6,657 nt of DNA from Pseudorhodobacter sp. GTDB lineage: Bacteria; Pseudomonadota; Alphaproteobacteria; Rhodobacterales; Rhodobacteraceae. A model generated the notes under the pieces. It saw nothing but the letters and a program-made list of their open reading frames with translations. It was not told the origin of the DNA and did no database searches. A program made the translations under genes and the position numbers. Location of the stretch: the NCBI GenBank assembly GCA_024641255.1, contig JAHEDL010000137.1, positions 1 through 6,657 on the forward strand, written 5' to 3'. This document shows positions 1-5,726 of this stretch, in pieces; within the stretch, counting starts at the first letter, position 1, and each line of letters starts with the position of its first letter.

Positions 1-323
1 AACAAGCGGCTTTCGCGTGGGAAGTCGCGTGACAGGTCCAGCTTGTGGCGAACATAGGCCATGATCTGCGTCAGCGGGTCGCCATTAGGGTCTATGGCCC
101 GCAATGGGTCAAGCCATGTGCGCAGCAATTGACCAAGCAATGCAGCATGCACCGCTTCTTTCGACGGGAAATAATACAGCAGATTCGGTTTCGACAGACC
201 GGCGCCATCCGCGATTTGGTCCAGGGTCGCGCCACGAAAGCCATGTTGCGAAAACACTTCCAGCGCCGCATCCAAAATGGCTTTGGAGTTGCGCGCTTGA
301 ATTCGGGTGCGAGGTTTCGTCAT
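1..323 (-). CDS. rutR: RutR-like TetR-family transcriptional regulator, C-terminus cut off by window edge
   Basis: Partial gene: 107 codons are visible from the ATG at 321-323 down to the window edge. The N-terminus carries a TetR helix-turn-helix: an AILDAALEVFSQHGF helix at about residues 15-29, then TLDQIADGAGLSKPNLLYYF, whose recognition helix is nearly the same as that of E. coli RutR (VSKTNLLYYFPSKEALY). The similarity continues into the ligand domain, with a LRTWLDPLRAI segment and LDLSRDFPRESRL, matching LDIWLAPLKAF and LEVSRDYPQASRL in RutR as I remember it. E. coli RutR binds uracil (and thymine) and then leaves its DNA site, so a pyrimidine-sensing repressor role is likely. It is divergent from the cupin gene at 451. 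The Shine-Dalgarno is weak (GGTAAAG). The RutR assignment comes from remembered sequence; a related TetR regulator with another ligand is the alternative. Confidence 0.85.
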   Translation of the reverse strand, partial: MTKPRTRIQARNSKAILDAALEVFSQHGFRGATLDQIADGAGLSKPNLLYYFPSKEAVHAALLGQLLRTWLDPLRAIDPNGDPLTQIMAYVRHKLDLSRDFPRESRL

Positions 324-344
324 GGCGATTGCTTTACCGATTTA

Positions 345-398
345 GGCTTTGGGCGCTTAGGGTGGCGCATCCTTGGGCGAAATGTAAACCCCAAAGCC
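345..398. repeat. 9-bp inverted repeat between rutR-like gene and cupin gene
   Basis: GGCTTTGGG at 345-353 is the exact reverse complement of CCCAAAGCC at 390-398, with 36 bases between the arms. The pair sits in the 127-bp divergent spacer between the start codons of the rutR-like gene (323) and the cupin gene (451). It could be two half-sites for a regulator or the base of an RNA stem. A lone RutR-type half-site TTGACC follows at 403-408 without a matching partner. No clear -35/-10 pair was found for either gene here. Confidence 0.35.
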
Positions 399-450
399 CG
401 TATTGACCCAAGGAGCGGGTGCGCTAGGGTGGCAAAAAAAGGAAAGCATT

Positions 451-735
451 ATGCGCCCAAATTGCACTGCCACGCTGTTGGTTGATGACGACCGCGTTCG
501 TGTGACGCGCTTTGAATTTGCGCCGGGGGCCGAGACGGGGTGGCATCGCCACGGCATGGATTATGTGATCACCGCCGTGACAGATTGCCACATGCTGCTG
601 GAAGAGCCGGGCGGCGGTACGCGCAAGGTTTTGGTTCCTGCTGGCACCGCCTACCGCAAGCTAGAGGGCGTTGAGCATAACGTCGTCAATGACGGCGCGC
701 TGGCGATGATCTTTGTGGAAACAGAGCTGAAGTGA
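451..735 (+). CDS. small single-domain cupin protein
   Basis: A 94-residue protein with one conserved beta-barrel cupin domain. Cupin motif 1 is seen as GWHRHGMDYVITAV (His32, His34, with Asp37 near the usual acidic position). Motif 2 is VLVPAGTAYRKLEGVEHNVVN (Pro63, Gly65, His76). These three histidines are the usual metal ligands. The ATG at 451 is chosen because AAAGGA lies 7 bases upstream; a TTG at 403 would add 16 residues with no cupin similarity. Small cupins of this size include proteins linked to beta-alanine degradation (BauB type), which would fit a pyrimidine locus where beta-alanine is the end product, but I cannot establish that from sequence. The catalytic activity or ligand is unknown. 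The gene ends directly against the stop codon of the minus-strand UPF0303 gene. Confidence 0.82.
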   Translation: MRPNCTATLLVDDDRVRVTRFEFAPGAETGWHRHGMDYVITAVTDCHMLLEEPGGGTRKVLVPAGTAYRKLEGVEHNVVNDGALAMIFVETELK

Positions 736-1179
736 TCAGGCCAGCATGGCGCGAATAGCCCGCACCACCAAAGCGTGATCTTCGACTTGCGGCAGACCCG
801 ACACCGTGGCGCAGGCCACCACGCCAACCCCAGCGACGCGGATCGGCACTGCGCCGCCATGATCGGCAAAATCGGTTTCACTCAGGCCATGTTTGGCAAG
901 GGATTCGCCCTTGGACCGGTGGGTTTCGCCAACTAGCAACGACGGTAGTTGAAACTTTAGTGCCGTATTGCTTTTGCGCCGCGCCCAGTTGTCATTCAGC
1001 GGTGCCGAACCGGGCAGCGCCGCGTGAAAAAACACGCGATCGGCGGAACGGATGTTGATAACAATCGGCAAATTATGCGCGAGGTCTACCATGGTCTGAC
1101 CCAGCGCGAGCGCGGTTGTTTCATCGAACGCCTTGAACACGAGGCTGGCGTATTCTGCTTCAAGCGCGACTTTGGTCAT
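736..1179 (-). CDS. UPF0303 / HbpS-like (heme-degrading domain) protein
   Basis: A 147-residue protein covering one GlcG/HbpS-like domain, close in length to the UPF0303 family. The features I recognise are the central FFHAALPGSAPLNDNWARRKSN stretch (residues 50-71) and the C-terminal GGAVPIRVAGVGVVACATVSGLPQVEDHALVV (residues 108-139). The glycine-rich strand followed by SGLPQxxDH is the hallmark of the family. HbpS from Streptomyces binds heme, and family members are often labelled heme-degrading, but the cellular role of UPF0303 proteins is not settled. The start ATG at 1177-1179 has AAGGG 6 bases upstream, and codons further upstream in this frame show no similarity. The first 20 bases lie inside the end of the FkbM methyltransferase gene on the same strand, so the two are probably translationally coupled. 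No signal peptide is visible, so it should be cytoplasmic. Confidence 0.82.
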   Translation of the reverse strand: MTKVALEAEYASLVFKAFDETTALALGQTMVDLAHNLPIVINIRSADRVFFHAALPGSAPLNDNWARRKSNTALKFQLPSLLVGETHRSKGESLAKHGLSETDFADHGGAVPIRVAGVGVVACATVSGLPQVEDHALVVRAIRAMLA

Positions 1180-2101
1180 CCTGATCCCTTTTTTCCGTGC
1201 GCAGATGCGCTGGCAATGCGTCGACGTAGCGGCTTGCCAAGTCTTCTGCGACGGTGCCGCGCGCAGCAAGCGCATCCAAGCAATATAATGCCAAAGAGTG
1301 ACTGTCGAATACGGATGCGGCCAACACTGCCATATGCTTGAGTTGTTCGACCGACAGCTTGTCGGGTTCGGCGATGTTGCGCAGGTAAATTGCGTCGCCA
1401 TCAAGCAGTTGATCCAGCATCCGGCGCGTCTTGACCCGTGCGGCTTGCGAATGGATCAACATCTTTGACTTGTTGAACATGAATTTGTGCAGCCCGAAAC
1501 CTTGGCGGCGCAGCTCGGTATCCACCCCGCCCAGCATCGGTTCGCCTTTGTAGATTTGCAGGTAACGCAGTTCGACAATCACCGCGACGCAGCTTTGCAT
1601 AACCTTTTCAGCACCTTGGAATACCTGTACTTCGGCACCCTGAATGTCGATTTTCATCAGGTCGAAGTCTGGCAGATCGGTGGCCTGATCCAATGCCACT
1701 GTGTCAAACTCGACGCGGCCGCTGATTTTGCCCCAGCCCTGATGGCCGATCATCCGCAGGCCCGGTTTGTAAGGGTCGAACACCGATGTCATGCCAGAGT
1801 TTTTATAAAGCCGCAGGGTTTGGGCCGCACCCGTGCCCACGGCGAACGGATAATAGGTTTCGGCGGCAGTCTTGCTGGTTTGCAGCGCGGCATAAGCCTC
1901 TGCCTGCGGTTCAAACCCGATGACGTGGCAAGCGCCTGCGTGCAATAGCCCGGAATAGGGGGCTTCGTTTATCGGGTTTGCACCAACATCAACAATGGTT
2001 GTTGGCCGCTCTGGCGCCAGTTCCGCCAGCAAAAGGGCGACATAAGCGGGCGTCTGCAAGACATCGGGCGGCGGCAGATCTGCGGTAACGTCATCAACCA
2101 T
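1160..2101 (-). CDS. FkbM-family SAM-dependent methyltransferase
   Basis: A 313-residue protein with the FkbM (Methyltransf_21) fold. The SAM-binding motif I is TIVDVGANP (residues 35-43). The acidic loop after strand 2 is IGFEP (61-65). The family motif DLMKIDIQGAEVQVFQGA lies at residues 147-164, with VIVELRY following at 174-180. The family transfers methyl groups, typically to hydroxyls of sugars or other small molecules; the substrate here cannot be read from sequence. Residues after about 243 form a roughly 70-residue helical-looking tail rich in Ala, Leu and Asp that goes beyond the core fold. There is no signal peptide or membrane segment. The start ATG at 2099-2101 has only a weak ribosome site upstream, but the reading frame is clearly coding from its N-terminus. 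The 3' end overlaps the UPF0303 start by 20 bases. No sugar-biosynthesis neighbours are in view to suggest a target. Confidence 0.85.
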   Translation of the reverse strand: MVDDVTADLPPPDVLQTPAYVALLLAELAPERPTTIVDVGANPINEAPYSGLLHAGACHVIGFEPQAEAYAALQTSKTAAETYYPFAVGTGAAQTLRLYKNSGMTSVFDPYKPGLRMIGHQGWGKISGRVEFDTVALDQATDLPDFDLMKIDIQGAEVQVFQGAEKVMQSCVAVIVELRYLQIYKGEPMLGGVDTELRRQGFGLHKFMFNKSKMLIHSQAARVKTRRMLDQLLDGDAIYLRNIAEPDKLSVEQLKHMAVLAASVFDSHSLALYCLDALAARGTVAEDLASRYVDALPAHLRTEKRDQDDQSRA

Positions 2102-2189
2102 AAGGGCAAACCGTTTCTAAATTTGATACAATACTTCGTCGCAGGCCCAGCTATGTTTGAGTTTTCGCAACGGGGCAAATGAAAATCGT

Positions 2190-2822
2190 TTAAATTGCGC
2201 CAATTCCCCGCAGGATCATGGCTTTGACCGATGCTTTGGCGGCCTGCCATTGCGCATCGGTCAAGGGGCCCGCGTTCAGCGTTTCGATCTGGTGGCCAAA
2301 GTCAGCGTAATGCTGCGTCGTTGCCCACAGCATATACAGCAGATGCTCCGGGTTGATCGGGGCCATTTTGCCTTCGTCAATCCAGCGTTGGATCAAGGCG
2401 GCGCGTCCGGTTGTCCAGTCGCGCAGTGTGGTTTCCAGATAGTCCTGGATCACTGGTGCGCCGTGCATGACTTCGCTGGCCCAAACCTTTGACCCGTCAG
2501 GGTGGCGACGCGAGATTTCCATTTTGGCGTCAATGTAGGCACCAATGCCTTCAATCGGGCCGGGGGCGTTATCCATGCTGTCGGCAGCGTGTAGCCAGAT
2601 TTCGAAGATATTTTGCACAACCTGCCGGTAAAGGTCTTCTTTGGTTGCAAAATAATAGTGCAGGTTGGCCTTTGGCAGGCCTGCAAGATCTGCGATCAAC
2701 TGCATGGTTGCGCCGCCAAACCCAGCCTCTGCAAAGACTTTTTCCGCTGCCTGCAAAATCAGCGTTTCATTTTGCTGGCGGATTTCGTTGCGCCGTAACG
2801 GCCGGACGGGTTCAGTCACCAC
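2190..2822 (-). CDS. second RutR-type TetR-family regulator (YcdC-like C-terminal domain)
   Basis: A complete 210-residue regulator. The helix-turn-helix lies at about residues 20-62 (ILQAAEKVFAEAGF, then QLIADLAGLPKANLHYYFATKEDLY). The ligand domain resembles E. coli RutR closely near its end: WIDEGKMAPINPEHLLYMLWATTQHYADF (residues 147-175) against my recollection of WVKSGKLAPIDPQHLIFMIWASTQHYADF, plus SKVWASEVMHGAP at 111-123. It is therefore a paralogue of the regulator at the left edge. The start is GTG at 2822 or the adjacent GTG at 2819, since GAAGG lies 6 or 9 bases upstream and no ATG is near. It is divergent from the M20 hydrolase, and two RutR-like boxes lie between them, so it most likely represses itself and the catabolic operon until it binds a pyrimidine or hydantoin breakdown compound. 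The ligand is inferred. Confidence 0.88.
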   Translation of the reverse strand: MVTEPVRPLRRNEIRQQNETLILQAAEKVFAEAGFGGATMQLIADLAGLPKANLHYYFATKEDLYRQVVQNIFEIWLHAADSMDNAPGPIEGIGAYIDAKMEISRRHPDGSKVWASEVMHGAPVIQDYLETTLRDWTTGRAALIQRWIDEGKMAPINPEHLLYMLWATTQHYADFGHQIETLNAGPLTDAQWQAAKASVKAMILRGIGAI

Positions 2823-2843
2823 AAGACACCTTCAAGATTTTCG

Positions 2844-2859
2844 TTGACCGCTTGGTCAG
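2844..2859. promoter_or_regulatory. RutR-like operator 1
   Basis: TTGACCGCTTGGTCAG is a near-perfect palindrome: TGACC and GGTCA arms around a 4-base centre. Against the known E. coli RutR consensus TTGACCAnnTGGTCAA it matches 12 of 14 fixed positions. It sits just upstream of the second TetR gene, over the expected transcription start of that gene if the TATAGA at 2867-2862 is its -10 box, which would fit autorepression. Confidence 0.75.
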
Positions 2860-2861
2860 CT

Positions 2862-2892
2862 TCTATAGCCTTAACCTTGACCATACGGTCAG
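2862..2892 (-). promoter_or_regulatory. possible promoter of the second TetR regulator
   Basis: Reading the minus strand, TATAGA (2867-2862) is a fair -10 box (5 of 6 to TATAAT). CTGACC (2892-2887) could be its -35 box (4 of 6 to TTGACA), with a long 19-base spacer. The -35 lies inside operator 2, and the start point would fall in operator 1. No equally good promoter for the plus-strand operon was found: TTGACC at 2877-2882 could be a -35, but nothing near 2900 resembles a -10. Confidence 0.3.
2877..2892. promoter_or_regulatory. RutR-like operator 2
   Basis: TTGACCATACGGTCAG matches the RutR consensus TTGACCAnnTGGTCAA at 12 of 14 fixed positions, with a perfect left half. Its centre is 33 bp from the centre of operator 1, about three helical turns, so two dimers could sit on roughly the same DNA face. 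It lies 53 bp ahead of the M20 hydrolase start codon, where a bound repressor would block or overlap the operon promoter. Confidence 0.75.
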
Positions 2893-2944
2893 GAAAAGAT
2901 TCGGGACAAGGGGCAACAAGACCTCTGCCCAAAGGGAGAACGCG

Positions 2945-4195
2945 ATGTCGACGCCGGGTGCAAACCTGCGGATCAATTCCGCACGTCTTTGGGATAGTCT
3001 TGATCAGATGGCGCAGATTGGTCCGGGTGTGGCCGGCGGCTGCAATCGGCAAACCTTGACCGACGCTGATGGTGAGGGCCGGCATCTCTTCAAACGCTGG
3101 TGCGAGGCGGCGGGGATGACCATGGGCGTTGATACCATGGGCAACATGTTTGCGACCCGCGCTGGCGCTGACCCCACGGCTTTGCCGGTTTACATGGGCA
3201 GTCATCTGGATACGCAGCCGACCGGGGGGCGCTATGACGGCGTTCTGGGGGTGCTGGGCGCGTTGGAAGTGGTGCGGTCGATGAATGACCTTGGCATCAA
3301 AACCAAACATCCGATCGTGGTGACCAACTGGACCAACGAAGAAGGCGCGCGGTTTGCGCCTGCGATGTTGGCTTCGGGCGTGTTTGCGGGCTTGCATACG
3401 CAAGACTACGCCTACGGTCGTGCCGATCTGGATGGCAAGAAATTTGGCGACGAATTGGCGCGGATCGGTTGGGTTGGCGACGAAGTCGTTGGTGCGCGCA
3501 AAATGCACGCCATGTTCGAGCTGCATATTGAACAGGGCCCGATTTTAGAGGCCGAGGGCAAGGATATTGGCGTTGTCACGCATGGGCAGGGCCTTTGGTG
3601 GCTGGAAATCACCCTGACCGGGAAAGATGCCCACACTGGATCGACCCCGATGAACATGCGCGTCAATGCCGGGCTGGGCATGGCGCGGATCACCGAACGG
3701 GTGCATCAGATCGCCATGGGGCATCAGCCGGGGGCCGTGGGGGCGGTGGGGCAGGTGAAGGTGTTCCCGAACAGCCGCAACGTGATCCCGGGTAAAGTGA
3801 TCTTTACTGTGGATATCCGGTCGCCCGACCAGACCAAGCTGGATCTGATGCGCGGCGAGGTTGAACGTGCGGCACATGCCGTTGCGGCAGAGCTGGGCTT
3901 GGGCTGCGCGATTGAGGCGGTCGGACATTTCGATCCTGTGACGTTTGATGCCGGGCTGGTGACCGTGGTGCGGGGCGCCGCGGAAAAACTGGGCCTGAGC
4001 CACATGGACATCATTTCCGGTGCAGGCCACGATGCCTGCTGGATCAACCGCGTTGCACCGACGGTGATGGTGATGTGCCCCTGCGTGGGGGGGCTTTCGC
4101 ACAACGAGGCCGAAGAGATCAGCCCGCAATGGGCGGCGGCGGGGACAGATGTGTTGTTCCATGCGGTTCTTGAAACGGCGATCGTCGTCGGATGA
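2945..4195 (+). CDS. M20-family Zn-dependent amidohydrolase (beta-ureidopropionase / N-carbamoyl amino acid hydrolase type)
   Basis: A 416-residue enzyme, the usual length for the M20 amidase branch (beta-alanine synthase, L-carbamoylase, allantoate amidohydrolase). Likely reaction: N-carbamoyl-beta-alanine to beta-alanine, CO2 and ammonia, the step after dihydropyrimidinase. Two-metal ligands in order: His87 (GSHLDT), Asp98 (RYDG), Glu133 (NEEGARF, with Glu132 the likely base), His194 (LHIEQGP) and His386 (LSHNEAEE). The lid/dimer domain starts near residue 212 and has DAHTGSTPM (His230), FPNSRNVIPG (Asn279) and DIRS. SGAGHDA is at 358-364. All key residues are present. The ATG at 2945 has AAGGGAG 6 bases upstream; the frame is open a further 152 codons, but that is antisense to the regulator gene. 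It is the first gene of the operon, directly behind the two RutR-like boxes. Hydantoin-derived N-carbamoyl amino acids are the alternative substrates. Confidence 0.9.
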   Translation: MSTPGANLRINSARLWDSLDQMAQIGPGVAGGCNRQTLTDADGEGRHLFKRWCEAAGMTMGVDTMGNMFATRAGADPTALPVYMGSHLDTQPTGGRYDGVLGVLGALEVVRSMNDLGIKTKHPIVVTNWTNEEGARFAPAMLASGVFAGLHTQDYAYGRADLDGKKFGDELARIGWVGDEVVGARKMHAMFELHIEQGPILEAEGKDIGVVTHGQGLWWLEITLTGKDAHTGSTPMNMRVNAGLGMARITERVHQIAMGHQPGAVGAVGQVKVFPNSRNVIPGKVIFTVDIRSPDQTKLDLMRGEVERAAHAVAAELGLGCAIEAVGHFDPVTFDAGLVTVVRGAAEKLGLSHMDIISGAGHDACWINRVAPTVMVMCPCVGGLSHNEAEEISPQWAAAGTDVLFHAVLETAIVVG

Positions 4196-4204
4196 CGACA
4201 CAGG

Positions 4205-4222
4205 GCGGGGGCTAGCCCCCGC
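4205..4222. terminator. GC-rich perfect palindrome, terminator-like hairpin
   Basis: GCGGGGGCTAGCCCCCGC is an exact 18-bp palindrome 9 bases after the hydrolase stop. As RNA it forms a 7-bp all-GC stem with a CUAG loop. It is not followed by a run of U but by CACCCCC and a GGATATTT stretch, so it is not a classic intrinsic terminator. It may instead stabilise the upstream mRNA 3' end or cause partial termination between the two catabolic genes. Confidence 0.55.
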
Positions 4223-4251
4223 ACCCCCAGGATATTTAGGCCAAGATGAAG
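4205..4251 (+). repeat. Rhodobacterales-type intergenic repeat (hairpin plus GGATATTT...AAGATGAAG tail)
   Basis: The hairpin is followed by GCACCCCCAGGATATTTAGG and then CCAAGATGAAG (to about 4251). I recognise this arrangement, a G/C hairpin with a CACCCCC-GGATATTT-AGATGAAG tail, from many intergenic regions of Rhodobacteraceae genomes. That recognition is from memory; only one copy is present in this window, so repetition is not shown here. It supports the taxonomic placement. Confidence 0.5.
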
Positions 4252-4274
4252 GCTATTCGGATCAGGAGTGAGCC

Positions 4275-5726
4275 ATGACCACAGTCATCAAAAACGGCAC
4301 CATCGTAACGGCAGATCTGACCTATAAGGCGGATGTGCTGGTGGATCAGGGCAAGATCATCGAGATCGGGCAGGGCCTGAGCGGCGATAAAGTGTTGGAT
4401 GCCACCGGCTGTTACGTCATGCCGGGGGGGATTGATCCGCATACGCATCTTGAGATGCCGTTTATGGGGACCTACTCGGCCGACGATTTCGAATCCGGCA
4501 CGCGCGCGGGGTTGGCGGGCGGCACCACGATGGTGGTGGATTTCGTGTTGCCTGGTCAGGGGCAGGGGCTGATGGACGCCGCCCAGATGTGGCACAACAA
4601 ATCTACCCGCGCCAACTGCGACTATTCCTATCACATGGCGATCACCTGGTGGGGCCCGAAGGTGTGGGAGGATATGGAGCTTTCCGTCAAGGCGGGGATG
4701 ACCAGCTTTAAGCATTTCATGGCCTATAAGGGCGCGTTGATGGTCAACGATGATGAAATGTATCAATCCTTCAAGCGCGTTGGCGATTTGGGCGGGCTTG
4801 CCATGGTGCATGCCGAGAACGGCGATGTGGTGGCCGAACTGACCGCAAAGCTGTTGGCCGAGGGCAATACCGGGCCAGAGGCGCATGCCTATTCGCGTCC
4901 GCCGCAGGTGGAAGGCGAGGCGACCAACCGCGCCATCATGATCGCCGATATGGCGGGCGTGCCGCTTTATGTGGTGCATACCTCTTGCGAGGACAGCCAC
5001 GAGGCCATTCGCCGCGCCCGGATGCAGGGCAAGCGGGTTTGGGGCGAACCGCTGATCCAGCATTTGACGCTGGACGAAAGCGAATATTTTAACCCCGACT
5101 GGGATCATGCCGCGCGCCGCGTCATGTCGCCGCCGTTCCGCAACAAGACCCATCAGGATAGCCTGTGGGCTGGTTTGCAATCGGGGTCTTTGTCGGTTGT
5201 GGCCACCGACCATTGTGCCTTTACCACCGAACAAAAGCGGTTCGGCCTTGGCAACTTTGCGAAAATTCCCAACGGCACTGGCGGGCTAGAGGATCGGATG
5301 CCGATGCTTTGGACCTATGGGGTCAACACCGGTCGGCTGACGCCGAACGAATTTGTCGCCGTGACCTCGACCAATATCGCGAAAATTCTGAACTGCTATC
5401 CGCAAAAGGGCGCGGTCTTGGTGGGGGCTGATGCCGATCTGGTGGTTTGGGACCCGGAAAAGACCAAGGTGATTTCGGCCGGAAGCCAGCAATCTTCGAT
5501 TGATTACAACGTGTTCGAAGGTAAGACTGTGAAGGGTCTGCCACGCTATACGCTGACGCGCGGGCAAGTTGCGATTGAAGACGGCGCTGTTAAAACGCGC
5601 GAGGGCCATGGCAAGTTTGTGGCGCGAGAGGCGCGCCCGGCGGTAAATCGCGCGCTAAGTGCTTGGAAAGATTTGACCTCTCCGCGCCCCGTCGCGCGGT
5701 CGGGAATTCCGGCAACGGGGGTGTGA
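4275..5726 (+). CDS. hydA: dihydropyrimidinase (D-hydantoinase family)
   Basis: A 483-residue amidohydrolase of normal family length. It opens the 5,6-dihydrouracil or dihydrothymine ring to N-carbamoyl-beta-amino acids and usually also acts on hydantoins. The binuclear metal site is complete: His56 and His58 (GGIDPHTHLE), the carboxylated Lys146 (TSFKHFMAYKG), His179 (VHAEN), His235 (VVHTS) and Asp312 (VATDHCAF). Tyr151 is in the place of the substrate-contacting tyrosine, and the PNGTGGLEDRMPML segment (332-345) is the family's substrate-backbone loop. The C-terminal beta-sandwich closes with GADADLVVWDPEK (384-396) and YNVFEGKTVKGLP. A CAGGAG ribosome site sits 6 bases before the ATG. Its position just after the M20 hydrolase and before an ABC transporter gene fits a reductive pyrimidine pathway better than a solitary hydantoinase. 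The sequence alone does not separate dihydropyrimidinase from D-hydantoinase activity. Confidence 0.93.
   Translation: MTTVIKNGTIVTADLTYKADVLVDQGKIIEIGQGLSGDKVLDATGCYVMPGGIDPHTHLEMPFMGTYSADDFESGTRAGLAGGTTMVVDFVLPGQGQGLMDAAQMWHNKSTRANCDYSYHMAITWWGPKVWEDMELSVKAGMTSFKHFMAYKGALMVNDDEMYQSFKRVGDLGGLAMVHAENGDVVAELTAKLLAEGNTGPEAHAYSRPPQVEGEATNRAIMIADMAGVPLYVVHTSCEDSHEAIRRARMQGKRVWGEPLIQHLTLDESEYFNPDWDHAARRVMSPPFRNKTHQDSLWAGLQSGSLSVVATDHCAFTTEQKRFGLGNFAKIPNGTGGLEDRMPMLWTYGVNTGRLTPNEFVAVTSTNIAKILNCYPQKGAVLVGADADLVVWDPEKTKVISAGSQQSSIDYNVFEGKTVKGLPRYTLTRGQVAIEDGAVKTREGHGKFVAREARPAVNRALSAWKDLTSPRPVARSGIPATGV

Noticed and set aside
403..450. TTG start extending the cupin by 16 residues
   Set aside because: The ATG at 451 has a good AAAGGA site at proper spacing, and the added residues are not cupin-like.
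1180..1404. Upstream extension of the UPF0303 gene
   Set aside because: It overlaps the FkbM gene in another frame, with no similarity to the family; the ATG at 1179 has an AAGGG site.
2102..2189. Promoter for the FkbM gene (TTGCCC, 17-base spacer, CATAGC on the minus strand)
   Set aside because: Only 4 and 3 of 6 bases match the consensus hexamers, which is too weak to list as a feature.
2489..2944. 152 open codons in frame upstream of the M20 hydrolase ATG, which would give a 568-residue protein
   Set aside because: The stretch runs antisense to the second TetR gene and through both operators, encodes no recognisable domain, and a strong ribosome site precedes the ATG at 2945.
3545..4201. 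218-codon minus-strand open frame opposite the M20 hydrolase
   Set aside because: Histidine- and arginine-rich composition from reverse reading of the hydrolase; no motifs.
4236..5234. 332-codon open frame antisense to dihydropyrimidinase
   Set aside because: It is His/Arg/Gly-rich with no domain, typical of a shadow frame opposite a high-GC coding sequence.
5663..5725. Upstream start for the ABC ATPase inside the dihydropyrimidinase gene
   Set aside because: The extra 21 residues are outside the ABC domain, and the ATG overlapping the stop (TGATG) is the common coupled arrangement.
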